Source: an uncultured Eubacterium sp. (GTDB lineage Bacteria > Bacillota > Clostridia > Oscillospirales > Acutalibacteraceae). From it: a stretch of 60,782 nucleotides of DNA. The notes under the pieces are model-generated. The model did no database searches, had not been told where the DNA came from, and saw only the letters and a program-made list of their open reading frames with translations. Location: positions 1 through 60,782 of the forward strand of contig CAJOHE010000011.1 of NCBI GenBank assembly GCA_905234495.1, written 5' to 3'. The translations under genes and the position numbers were made by a program. Shown here piece after piece: positions 7,433 through 16,300 of the stretch; positions within the stretch are counted from its first letter, which is position 1; the number at the start of each line of letters is the position of its first letter.

Positions 7433-7714
7433 TCAGTATCGCATAATCCTTGCGTTTACGATACCGTCGCTGTTCATATCAAGCTCTTCGCAATCCTCGG
7501 AGTTGATATAATCCTCGAATTCCAGGTATTCCGTGCTGCCGCAATCGAAGCAGTACGCTGTTGCAATACCGTTTTCAAATCCTAATATCGTGTAATCGTG
7601 GTCACAGAATTCAAGCTCGTTTTCCTGGTCTGCAAACGCGAAGACGATGCTGGTGCCGGTGCAGATTATTGCAATAATGACCGATACGGAAACAATTATC
7701 TTAATCTTTTTCAT
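7433..7714 (-). CDS. Small secreted protein with frameshifted dockerin-like C-terminus, 93 aa as read
   Basis: Residues 1-27 are a signal peptide ending VFAFA. The mature part has a His/Cys motif (CDHDYTI ... YCFDCG) and then LDMNSDGIVNAR, which looks like a dockerin-type calcium-binding loop (D-x-N-x-D-G-x-V-N-A-x-D). The frame then ends abruptly in IMRY. One added base near 7450 would instead give NAR-DYAILRWKFG and a stop at 7416-7418, the expected dockerin-like ending. A single-base deletion, real or a sequencing error, is the simplest explanation. Start ATG 7714 has GGAGG 9 nt upstream. It could belong to a cellulosome-like or surface calcium-binding set; the full scaffold is not in view. 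Confidence 0.6.
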   Translation of the reverse strand: MKKIKIIVSVSVIIAIICTGTSIVFAFADQENELEFCDHDYTILGFENGIATAYCFDCGSTEYLEFEDYINSEDCEELDMNSDGIVNARIMRY

Positions 7715-7716
7715 TA

Positions 7717-7841
7717 TTACGCACCTCCCTCGTCAATCGGTTCTTCGGGTCAACCCCCGGGTCCTCGGGTCCCTCGTGTCCGCCCGGGTCATCGTTTACG
7801 TCAAAGTATTCCAGACAGTCAATAATGTTTACCTGGTTAAT
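7717..7841 (-). pseudogene. Possible 3' end of an exoprotein gene
   Basis: Directly upstream of the 93-aa gene on the same strand an open frame reads QVNIIDCLEYFDVNDDPGG and then a Gly/Glu/Pro-rich stretch. With one frameshift near 7755 it would end EEPIDEGGA followed by tandem stops just before the next gene. It has no credible start codon or ribosome binding site and upstream DNA is AT-rich. I read it as a leftover acidic tail of a deleted gene, with low certainty. Confidence 0.3.
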
Positions 7842-7888
7842 ATATTGCCAAGTAATTATATATCTTATAGACTTTAATAGACTTCCGT

Positions 7889-7920
7889 ATGAAAAAATAA
7901 AGGACGGCGTTGCCGTCCTT
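7889..7920 (-). terminator. Terminator of the LURP-one/K+ channel/MFS operon
   Basis: On the minus strand AAGGACGGC pairs with GCCGTCCTT and is followed by TATTTTTTC; it lies 12 nt past the stop codon at 7932. Confidence 0.75.
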
Positions 7921-7931
7921 CGTCAGTTCAT

Positions 7932-8426
7932 TTAGTTTCCTATATTGATTGAGCTATTCTGCTGCGAGTCAAGTACTGCGTCAATCGCAAGAACTACCGC
8001 CATTGCAAGAACCTCTTTGCTCTCATCGGGGATAAAGAGCTCGAATGTGTCGCCCCACGCCATCCACTTTTTGTGAATTGCAACTACTGTCTGACCGTTT
8101 TCGGTGATTTCGTAGTCGTGGCCGAAGAAGTCGCCCTGAACCTCCCAGCCCGGACCTTCGATGAAGTATTTGGGCTTGAGAAGGGTAAACTTCTTTTTGA
8201 TTACGGCTACTTCCTGTCCGTTCATCTCAACTGAGAATTTCGGCATAAGCGAAACAACCTTCTGATTTACGAATGCAAGCTCGTTGCCTGCGGTGTCGTA
8301 AACGCGAAGCTTTTTGCCGATGGAAATAACCTTTCCCTCAACGTAGTACTTGTCCTGTCCCGCCTCGTTCATAATGCTGAACTTGTCCTTCCAGGAAAAT
8401 ACCTTCTGTTTCATGTAGAGATACAT
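7932..8426 (-). CDS. LURP-one-related (YxjI-like) protein, 164 aa
   Basis: A small soluble protein with the repeating beta-strand pattern of the LURP-one/Tubby C-terminal-like family: K-D-K-F-S-I-M-N-E-A-G, VEGKVISIGKKLRVYD, NGQEVAVIKKK, then a hydrophobic helix near the end (VLAMAVVLAIDAVLD) that in this fold fills the barrel. No signal peptide. Family members have no defined biochemical role; membrane phospholipid association has been proposed for relatives. Start ATG 8426 follows AAGGAG. It is the third gene of a minus-strand operon, 34 nt after the K+ channel gene and before a terminator. Confidence 0.8.
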   Translation of the reverse strand: MYLYMKQKVFSWKDKFSIMNEAGQDKYYVEGKVISIGKKLRVYDTAGNELAFVNQKVVSLMPKFSVEMNGQEVAVIKKKFTLLKPKYFIEGPGWEVQGDFFGHDYEITENGQTVVAIHKKWMAWGDTFELFIPDESKEVLAMAVVLAIDAVLDSQQNSSINIGN

Positions 8427-8460
8427 AGTTTTTCTCCTTAATTTTATTTAACGCAGAGCG

Positions 8461-8877
8461 TTATTTTTTGTTGAATCTTTTAACCTTATCCGAAAGCTCG
8501 GCGAGCTCTTCCTGCGAAAGATTCGGAAGGTTTTCAAGCTTTTCAAGGAAGGTGGAAATCGTATCCTGTTCCTTGAATTTCAGATATTCCATATAAAACG
8601 CCACAACAACGCCGGGAATCATAGCGGCAATAACTACTTCATAGATAGTTATCAGTACGGTTACGACTCTTCCTATATGAGTTACGGGGACAAAGTCGCC
8701 GAATCCGATTGACGTGGAAGCGACAAACGTGTACCAGAGCGCGTCTGTTACGGTGTTTATATTGGGCTCAACAAGCCTGATAATCAGAGACGCTATGTTG
8801 AAAAAGACAACAAATATTAGCAGCATCCTGAGCAATCCGGTTCTTCTGAATATTTTTATACATCGTCTTAATTTCAT
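8461..8877 (-). CDS. Two-helix potassium channel protein, 138 aa
   Basis: Member of the Ion_trans_2 family. A short basic N-terminus is followed by one transmembrane helix (about 16-36), a pore loop with the selectivity signature STSIGFGDF (T-x-G-[YF]-G-D type), a second helix (about 68-93) and a helical cytoplasmic tail. It lacks an RCK/TrkA-N domain, so gating by nucleotide is not suggested. Four copies would make the pore. Start ATG 8877 follows GAGGGG. It lies 24 nt after the MFS gene and 34 nt before the LURP-one gene on the same strand, so the three are probably coexpressed. Confidence 0.85.
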   Translation of the reverse strand: MKLRRCIKIFRRTGLLRMLLIFVVFFNIASLIIRLVEPNINTVTDALWYTFVASTSIGFGDFVPVTHIGRVVTVLITIYEVVIAAMIPGVVVAFYMEYLKFKEQDTISTFLEKLENLPNLSQEELAELSDKVKRFNKK

Positions 8878-8901
8878 AGCGACCCCTCATAATTCTTTGT
8901 A

Positions 8902-11250
8902 TTATTTCTTCTTTTCTTCCTTGCGCATTGCAAGCTCAGCCTCTTCCTCAGCCTTTCTGGCTTCCTCGGCTGCGTTGCGCTCTTTTTCCTCTTCCTCAGC
9001 CTTGAGCTTAGCCTCGTCGTAAAGCGCTGCTATCTCGTCAAAGTGGCTGTATTCTTCCTGCTGATTGAGAAGCTTCTTAGCGTCGTTATAAGGCTTTGCG
9101 GCGCGGTTGAATTTTGCGAATTCATCCATAAGAGCCTTTGCCTTTTTCTGAACGTCCTTCTTCTCGCCCTGAAGAGCAACAAGCATTGATTTAAGCTCGT
9201 TTTTGCGTGCGCTGTCGGCAGTCTTCTGCTCGCGTAAGAGAGCGAAGATTTCAGCCTCAAGCTCGTCTTCCTTATCAAAGTAACCGGTGAGTTCTTCCAT
9301 GCTCGGCTCTTTGAATTCGTTAACCGTGCCGTAGTACTTGTCGTAAGCTCTTCTTGCGGAAATCATCTTCTTGCAGTACTCAATCTCAAACTTGCGAAGC
9401 TCTCTTTCGCTCTCGTTTCCTCTCGGCATAGCCTTTGCCTCTGCAAGGTTCTTTTTAGCCGAAGCAAGGTCAATGTTTTTGATTGTGTCAAGACCCGTGT
9501 TGTAGATGCCCTGATAAACCTCAACCTGATGCTTGTAAAGGTCGGAGTTGAACTTGTCAAGCTCTTTGCATACAAACTGCGAAATCTCGATTTCCTCATT
9601 AAATTCAAGGTCCTTGCGGAACTGCTTTCTGCCCACGCTCTTGTTGAGCTTGATGGGCTCTGCAACCGCCATTTCACGCGCGTTGTTTACAAGGTCGATA
9701 GCCTCAACGAGCTGCGCGTTTTTGAGCGCGTCGTTTGCATAGTCCTCAAAGAGCGCGCGAACCTGAAGCACGCGGATGACGCTCTTCTGCTTTTTCTCGG
9801 TGAAATCGTAGAAGAAGTAGGGGACAACGTTTAGGAACGCGCCCACTGCGCACATAACGATGAGCACCGGCAGGAACTTCCAGAGAAGTCCCGGCTCGCC
9901 CGAGTCAACGAAGAGAATATCAAATGACTTCTCATAGCCGTTGCCCTCCTTGATTCCGAACATTTCCTGAACGGCGGGAAGCACAGCAGAGGTTGCGAGA
10001 GTAACAAGGTTACCGATTGTGGCAACCGCGGCAAACATACCGTCGATACGTTCGCCCGAACGGTACTGTTGATAGTCCCTGATATCCGCCTGAATAGCGG
10101 GCGTTGTAATCTGCTCGAATGCGCTGAACAGGTAGTTGAGCCATACGCAGAATACGAGCCACCAGAAGCTGCGGAAGTTGATAAGCATTAACAGAATGCA
10201 GACAACGTTCATAAGGTTAACGGTTACGAGAACTTTCTTCTTACCGAAGCGCTTTACAAAGAACGGCGCCGCAATCATTCCCCAGAACGAAGCGTTACCG
10301 ATAATAACCCACGCAACGCCATAGGTGGCTGGGTCAACCGTTTTGCCGTAGTTCTGGTTGTAGTAGAGAATGTTGTAATAAGCAAGCTCAAGGAAACCGA
10401 GCCAGCCTGCAAGCGAGATAATCCAGAAATACTTGTTCTTGGCAACCTCTTTCAGAGCGTCCATAAAGCGAATCTGAATCGTATGAGTCTTTGCCTGAAC
10501 AATCTTTTCCTGAGTATTTGCGAAAACTACTATCGTCAGCGCAATACCGATTACCGCATAGATAGGATAAGCAATTCTGTAAACAAGAATATTTGACTGG
10601 TCCGTCTTTGTAAACTGAGCAATAAGCGGATTTACAAAGTTCATAATTGACGGCGCAAGCGAATAAACAACCGCCTTTACCGCAAGAACGTCGGTTCTTT
10701 CCTGAGTGTTGGGCGAAAGAACGTGAATGAGGTTTTCGTATGCGTCTTTGAAAAAGAAGAAGAAGAAATGAAGAGCAAGGTTGCATATGAATACAACGAT
10801 TAGCTTGATTATATATCCTTTTTCAAGACCGAAGCGTTCGCCGGGGAACAGCAGATACATCTTCTCATACGGGAACCAGACGTATATCAGAGCCGTAATC
10901 GCCGTCGGTATACCCATGGATAGCAGGTACGGTCGGTATTTACCGCCCTTGCCTCGCGTGTTATCGACCATATTCGCCCTTATACCCGTCAGGGGTACGT
11001 TGAGAATGGTGGCGATAAGATAGATTATGTAAGAGTGGGAAGGGGATACGCCTATTGCGGTGCTGACGATAATATTGGTCGTGCTGACGATAAGGGTCGA
11101 GCCGAGCTGAATTATAAAGTAAGCACCGATACCGCCGAATGCATACGACGCTATTTCCTTAAAGGACATATACTTGCCCTTAGGCGGTTCTTTCCAGTAA
11201 TACTTGACGTTGTTGAAAAGGTCAACAACCTTCTGTTTGTTTACTGCCAT
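8902..11250 (-). CDS. MFS (GPH-like) transporter with long helical C-terminal extension, 782 aa
   Basis: I start this at ATG 11250 (MAVNKQKVV) because AAGGAG lies just upstream; the longer reading frame from 11313 overlaps the promoter. Residues about 35-490 give the 12 hydrophobic helices of the major facilitator superfamily, closest in appearance to the glycoside-pentoside-hexuronide group. From about 500 to 782 the protein is highly charged and helical, ending in a long Glu/Lys/Ala coiled coil (AEEEEKERNAAEEARKAEEE). That tail of about 280 residues is unusual for MFS carriers and suggests a cytoplasmic interaction or regulatory domain. First gene of an operon with a K+ channel and a LURP-one protein. 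Substrate unknown. Confidence 0.85.
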   Translation of the reverse strand: MAVNKQKVVDLFNNVKYYWKEPPKGKYMSFKEIASYAFGGIGAYFIIQLGSTLIVSTTNIIVSTAIGVSPSHSYIIYLIATILNVPLTGIRANMVDNTRGKGGKYRPYLLSMGIPTAITALIYVWFPYEKMYLLFPGERFGLEKGYIIKLIVVFICNLALHFFFFFFKDAYENLIHVLSPNTQERTDVLAVKAVVYSLAPSIMNFVNPLIAQFTKTDQSNILVYRIAYPIYAVIGIALTIVVFANTQEKIVQAKTHTIQIRFMDALKEVAKNKYFWIISLAGWLGFLELAYYNILYYNQNYGKTVDPATYGVAWVIIGNASFWGMIAAPFFVKRFGKKKVLVTVNLMNVVCILLMLINFRSFWWLVFCVWLNYLFSAFEQITTPAIQADIRDYQQYRSGERIDGMFAAVATIGNLVTLATSAVLPAVQEMFGIKEGNGYEKSFDILFVDSGEPGLLWKFLPVLIVMCAVGAFLNVVPYFFYDFTEKKQKSVIRVLQVRALFEDYANDALKNAQLVEAIDLVNNAREMAVAEPIKLNKSVGRKQFRKDLEFNEEIEISQFVCKELDKFNSDLYKHQVEVYQGIYNTGLDTIKNIDLASAKKNLAEAKAMPRGNESERELRKFEIEYCKKMISARRAYDKYYGTVNEFKEPSMEELTGYFDKEDELEAEIFALLREQKTADSARKNELKSMLVALQGEKKDVQKKAKALMDEFAKFNRAAKPYNDAKKLLNQQEEYSHFDEIAALYDEAKLKAEEEEKERNAAEEARKAEEEAELAMRKEEKKK

Positions 11251-11278
11251 AATTACTCTCCTTTTCATTAATACTATC

Positions 11279-11307
11279 ATTTTATCATATATAACATTAT
11301 TAATCAA
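11279..11307 (-). promoter_or_regulatory. Sigma-A promoter for the MFS-channel-LURP operon
   Basis: Minus strand TTGATT (11302-11307), 17-nt spacer, TAAAAT (11279-11284). Confidence 0.6.
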
Positions 11308-11389
11308 GCACATTTGAAGCGCGCTGTTTTTTCAGATAATTAACAGTTTGAAAAAAGTGTTAAAAAAATAACAATCTTTTGAAAAAGCA

Positions 11390-11418
11390 TTGACCGAGGG
11401 GTAATTTACTGCTATAAT
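11390..11418 (+). promoter_or_regulatory. Sigma-A promoter for the SDR gene
   Basis: TTGACC (11390-11395), 17-nt spacer, TATAAT (11413-11418), about 40 nt of leader. Confidence 0.75.
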
Positions 11419-11464
11419 TTAACTGCTTAACGGCAATAATATTTTGTAAAGGGGATATATAAAA

Positions 11465-12238
11465 ATGGACAAGTATTTTGATTTGAAGGGACAGGTTGCC
11501 CTTGTAACGGGCTGTTCGGGCGGTCTCGGCGTTCAGATGGCAAAGGCTCTTGCAGCAGAGGGCTGCAATATCGTAGCAGTTGCCCGCCGTATGGACAAGC
11601 TTGAAGCAGTTGCAAAGGAAATCGAGGCAGAGTACGGCGTTGAGGCTCTTCCGCTTCAGTGCGACATCACCGATACCGCAGTTGTTGACTCGGTTGTTGC
11701 CAAGGCTCTCGAGCATTTCGGCAGAATTGATATTCTCATCAACAACGCAGGCACAGGCGCAGTTGCCCCCGCAGAGGACATCACCGACGAGCAGTTTGAA
11801 AACGAGTGCAAGATTGACCTCACAGGCTCATTCAAGGTAGCTCGCGCAGTTGCAAAGCAGGCTATGATTCCCGCTCAGTACGGCAGAATCATCAACATCG
11901 CTTCAATGTACGGTATGGTCGGCAACAAGATTGCAGGTTCCGCGCCTTATCATGCAGCAAAGGGCGGCGTAGTAAACCTTACAAGAGCTCTCGCGGCAGA
12001 GTGGGGCAAGTATAAAATCACGGTTAACGCAATCTGCCCCGGTTTTTTCTACACCGATTTAACAAGGGAAACTCTTAACACCGATTTCTTCCAGCAGAAT
12101 GCAAGAACAATGATTCCGCTTGAGAGATACGGCGAAGAGGGCGAGCTTGATTCAGCAGCAATCTTCCTTTCAGCACCTTCATCAACATACGTTACAGGCG
12201 TAATCCTTCCCGTTGACGGCGGATATACCTGTATGTAA
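11465..12238 (+). CDS. SDR family oxidoreductase, gluconate 5-dehydrogenase-like, 257 aa
   Basis: Classical short-chain dehydrogenase of usual length. The nucleotide-binding TGCSGGLG sits at residues 15-22, NNAG near 92, the catalytic serine in IASMYG and the catalytic Y-x-x-x-K at Tyr162/Lys166 (PYHAAKGG). The C-terminus has the family's VTGVILPVDGGYT. The overall pattern resembles gluconate 5-dehydrogenase and 2-deoxy-gluconate 3-dehydrogenase (KduD-like) enzymes, which fits the uronate pathway genes further right, but substrate cannot be fixed from motifs. Single-gene unit with own promoter and terminator. Confidence 0.85.
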   Translation: MDKYFDLKGQVALVTGCSGGLGVQMAKALAAEGCNIVAVARRMDKLEAVAKEIEAEYGVEALPLQCDITDTAVVDSVVAKALEHFGRIDILINNAGTGAVAPAEDITDEQFENECKIDLTGSFKVARAVAKQAMIPAQYGRIINIASMYGMVGNKIAGSAPYHAAKGGVVNLTRALAAEWGKYKITVNAICPGFFYTDLTRETLNTDFFQQNARTMIPLERYGEEGELDSAAIFLSAPSSTYVTGVILPVDGGYTCM

Positions 12239-12249
12239 TATATCTGAAC

Positions 12250-12280
12250 GAAAAAGCCGAGCAAAACGCTCGGCTTTTTT
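12250..12280. terminator. Bidirectional terminator between SDR gene and sigK
   Basis: AAAGCCGAGC (12254-12263) pairs with GCTCGGCTTT around AAAA, with A- and T-runs on both sides. The T-run overlaps the sigK stop codon on the opposite strand. Confidence 0.8.
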
Positions 12281-12968
12281 ACTGCTGTTCAACCTCATTT
12301 TTAATCCTGTTGAGCACCTTTTTCTCAATCCTTGAAACATAGCTTCTGCTGATGTTAAGCCTTTCCGCAACCTCGCGCTGCGTGAGGGGCTTTTTGTTAT
12401 TGAGTCCGTACCTTAAAATGATGATTTCTTTCTCTCTTTCATCATCAATTTTCCTCAGGCTTTCGGCAACCTTTTCCCACCTTATTTTCTTTTCAAGTTC
12501 CTCTTCCATATCGGTCTCGCTTTTTATCGTATCCTCGATTGTGAGCGGGTTTCCGTCCTTGTCTACCTCAATCGTGTCGCTTAAGGAAATGTCGCCGGCG
12601 GTCTTTTTTAGCGACCTGAAATACATCAGAATTTCGTTTTCAATACACCGCGATGCGTATGTTGCAAGACGGGTTCCTTTTTCGGGATTAAACGAGTCAA
12701 TCGCCTTGATTAATCCTATTGTTCCTATGCTGATTAAATCGTCCGTATCGTTTGTTTTCGAGTAGTATTTTTTGACAATGTGACTTACAAGTCTCAGGTT
12801 TCTTTCAATCAGAACAGCCCGTGCGTTTCTGTCGCCCTGAGCCATCAGCTCAAGATATTTCTGTTCCTCGCGGTGGGGCAGGGGCTTCGGAAACGACGAG
12901 GTGTTCTGAACGTGCAGTATGAAAAACAGAATATTTGCACTCAGAAAAGATAGTAAAGCTGAAAACAT
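12279..12968 (-). CDS. sigK: RNA polymerase sporulation sigma factor SigK, 229 aa
   Basis: Late mother-cell sigma factor of endospore formation. A hydrophobic N-terminal pro-sequence (LLSFLSANILFFIL) matches pro-sigma-K, which is normally removed by proteolysis. Then come PLPHREEQKYLELMAQGD, NLRLVSHIVKKYY (region 2.1) and DLISIGTIGLIKAIDSF (region 2.2). Region 2.3-2.4 has ATYASRCIENEILM, and region 4 has TQREVAERLNISRSYVSRIEKK. The gene is continuous, with no skin element insertion as in Bacillus subtilis. Start ATG 12968 follows AAAGGAGGG. An M50 site-2 protease at 41536 is a possible but unproven processing enzyme. Confidence 0.92.
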   Translation of the reverse strand: MFSALLSFLSANILFFILHVQNTSSFPKPLPHREEQKYLELMAQGDRNARAVLIERNLRLVSHIVKKYYSKTNDTDDLISIGTIGLIKAIDSFNPEKGTRLATYASRCIENEILMYFRSLKKTAGDISLSDTIEVDKDGNPLTIEDTIKSETDMEEELEKKIRWEKVAESLRKIDDEREKEIIILRYGLNNKKPLTQREVAERLNISRSYVSRIEKKVLNRIKNEVEQQ

Positions 12969-12985
12969 AAACCCTCCTTTGATAA

Positions 12986-13015
12986 ATTTTATGTTCGGTT
13001 TTGCTTGTCAAATTC
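12986..13015 (-). promoter_or_regulatory. Possible mother-cell (sigma-E/K-like) promoter for sigK
   Basis: On the minus strand CATAAAAT (12986-12993) resembles a sigma-E -10 element, with GAATTTG (13009-13015) at the right distance as a poor -35. A housekeeping promoter with correct spacing is not seen. Tentative. Confidence 0.25.
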
Positions 13016-13153
13016 ATATTTTTGATTTTGAAATACTGTCTTTACGAGCGCTGAAAATATACAAATTTTAAAGAGAAAGTCGCTTACTGGCTATTTATGA
13101 ATAATTTGTTAAATAATGTAAACAAATTGTTAATATTTTTTTGCACGAAACTA

Positions 13154-13182
13154 TTGAAAAATTGTAATTAATATGCTAAAAT
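13154..13182 (+). promoter_or_regulatory. Sigma-A promoter for the giant exoprotein operon
   Basis: TTGAAA (13154-13159), 17-nt spacer, TAAAAT (13177-13182). The transcript would carry a leader of about 130 nt (13189-13318) with a nested hairpin around CAGTAAACTG near 13265-13274 and GCTG/CAGC outside it. It matches no riboswitch I recognise. The rest of 12994-13318 is AT-rich without a gene. Confidence 0.6.
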
Positions 13183-13318
13183 TTTACTATCTTAAACTGG
13201 GACTATTATTTTCAAAAATAGTTATGTAATTTTAACACATAAATTCGGAATAACTGCTGTGTAGTCAGTAAACTGCAGCGATGTCGGACTTTATGTTTTC
13301 AGACAAGGAGGAAATATT

Positions 13319-16300
13319 ATGAAAAAACTGAGTAAAAGATTCCTGTCCATCCTCATGGCGGCGTTAATGGTATTCACTTGCGCACCGTTGACAGGCATTA
13401 CTGCGCTTGCAGCTGTTAACAGTAACGGCGTTGTGAGTGAATATCTCACAAGCAGTACAAAGGACGGCTTTTCGGGTACTGCTGTTTGGGACAATACCAT
13501 GAAGGCGTGGGCATTTGACGGCGACGATTATTTGAAGCTTGATGATGCTCCGTTATCTAATGCTTCTGTATCAAACGGTTTCGCTGTGTCTTTTGATGTT
13601 TATCATAACGATACAGATGAATCTCTTGGACAGTATTTCCACTTTAATGACAGTGGTAGTAATGCATATCTTATGAATGCTGCCGACACAACTTGGTATT
13701 GGAGATATCGTTCTGCTTTCCAGAATAGTTCAAATATACGTGAGTATTATACTTCGGATTTCAATGCTGACTATTGTACATATTGGGTTCCGACTAATGG
13801 TGCAAACGGTTATATGAATGATATGGTTAGCGAGGGAAAATGGTACAGGTTCACATTGGTTATGAATACTAATGGTGCTTATGAATACTATATTGATGGC
13901 GTCCTTAAGGCTACATATAAAACTAACTATGGTTCATTAACAAATGGCCATGGTATTACAGATGCTAATGTAACTTCAATTGTTGATGCGTTGGCGGACT
14001 ACTATATCGGAGCTGCAAATGGTAGTGGTTCAAACGGATTCAAGGGATATATTAAAAACTTTAAGTTTATAGATGGCATCACCTCGGGCTCTGCAGGTCA
14101 GCTTGCACTTCTTTTAGATCAGTACGAAGCAAGGATGGGTTCAAACACTGTTTACAAAAACCTTGCGCCCGCATATAAGGCGTATGTTGATGCATATGAG
14201 GCATATGATGCAGCTGTGTACGGTAATTCCTCCACAGCTCAGATTTCTGCTGCTTATACTGCGCTCAATACAGCACTTGCTAATATGACTGAGTGGACTG
14301 CTCAAACTCCGGCAAATACATATAACAGAGCTTTTACTAATGATAGTGTTGATTTAGAGTATGCTTACCATAATTTGTTGTGGTTACAGACAAATTATAA
14401 CCCGAGCGATGGGGATTCGGGTGGGTATAGAGCTGCTGCTACCGGTTCAGGTGACAGTTATGCGAAGTCACATCTTTATTATCCTGAAGCTACTATGTTT
14501 TATGCAGGTGCAAGTAGCTTACCAACGCTAGCAATGATTATTTCACCATATTGTGATAGGAGTACTTCTACTATTTCAAGTAAAAGTTGTACACGTTATG
14601 CTATAACCGCATTTACCACTACATCAAATATCACGTTGGTTAATACAAAGTGGAAAGGTGAAATAGGCAATAATTACGATGCTACTTGGGGTATTGCTTC
14701 GGGAACATCTAGTTTTAACGCTACGAATGATAGTGCAACAAATTTTTCTACAAGCGACACGAGAAGAGTCCGTAACAACAGATCAAATAGTACATATAGG
14801 TTTGCTAACTACATTCGCTATACAGGTTCTATGAGCGATAGCGTTGCGTATTACACCATTACTCCTGCTTTTACAATGTATTATAATAGCGCTAATTCAT
14901 GGAAAACAGACGACGGCGAGAATAACTATCTGACAGGCGATACTGATATCCATGTAATTAACTATGCTCGTTTGGTTAATAAAATCAATAGCTATGACGG
15001 TAGTGCGTTCGGTGTTAAGATTTCCGACTACAAAGAGAATAAGGCAAACGCAAGCAATCATACGGTAGCCGATTTCTTTACTGCTTTTGACGCTATGACT
15101 GATTATAATGTGAATTCATATTTTACATCATCTAATAATTGGAATGAATGTCAGTCAGCTATGACCAGCGTTATCAATGGTATGAACAATCAGTCTATAA
15201 CCGCAGATACAAACGGTTATAACGCGCTTCGCGCCGCTATCGACCTCAGCGGTTCACCCACAGGTCTTGCAGGCACTGTCCTTGCAGGCAACACATATAG
15301 CATCCGTCAGTTAATCGCTGACAACGGCTATGTTGATACCGACAACAACGGCACGCTTGACACTCAGCTTACAGGCTTCAGCACGTTACAGACTGCGTAC
15401 GCTAACGCAACCGGCGTTATGGCTGCTCTCGGTACAGCTAACTACAATACCAATCTGACATCAAACTACACCGATTCAACGGCAGCAGCGAAGGCGACTG
15501 CGCTTACAAGCGCTTTCAACGACCTGAGCCTCGTTTCGGTAAACGCGCCCTCTGTTTCGGGCAATACCTATCTCGGTCCCAACGACGTTATTACCGTTAC
15601 CGATACAAACAGCGGCGACGCAACGTACGCATGGGAATACAGTAGCGACAACGGCACAACGTGGACTAACGGCGGCTCGGTTTCAATGTCGGGAAGCACC
15701 GGCACTTTTGCACCGTTCGGCGTTTTGGCTGCAGGCACATATTTAATCCGTGTATCTGCAACGGTTGACAGCGCAACTGAATATGACAACGCAAACGGCG
15801 TAACTCATACATATTTCTCTGCACCGACCGTTAAGATTAATAACGTTGAAGCTCTGAACAATCAGGTGGTTGCGGCAAATACAACCGTAAACTTTGCAAC
15901 AACTCAGTCGGGCGCAGGCGGTACTATCCAGTACAGCCTTGACGGCGCTAACTGGGCAGCAGGCAACAGCGTAACACTGTTCAGCGGCAACACTACGACT
16001 GCAACTCTTATTGTTAAAGAGACCGCCGGCGGTTCAACCTCTGAAATCACGCAGACATATACATTCAAGAGATTGCCGAACGTTCCGGTATTCAACCGTG
16101 CCGACGGTGCGTTCATCGACGCAGACGATACCGTAACAATCAGCGCAAACGACGGTTCCGAGGCAAACTCCTCAACGGTTTACTATTCGACAGACGGCAG
16201 CTCTTATTCTCAGTATTCCGCTGCCTTTACACCGTTTACCGGTCAGAATCCCGATACGGCGGGCTCGGTTACATACTATGCCAAGGCAACGAGAAACGGC

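Noticed and set aside
12279..12968. skin-type insertion in sigK
   Set aside because: The reading frame is continuous from pro-sequence to region 4.
13189..13318. Riboswitch in the giant exoprotein leader
   Set aside because: Only a small nested hairpin is seen; no match to c-di-GMP or other motifs I know.
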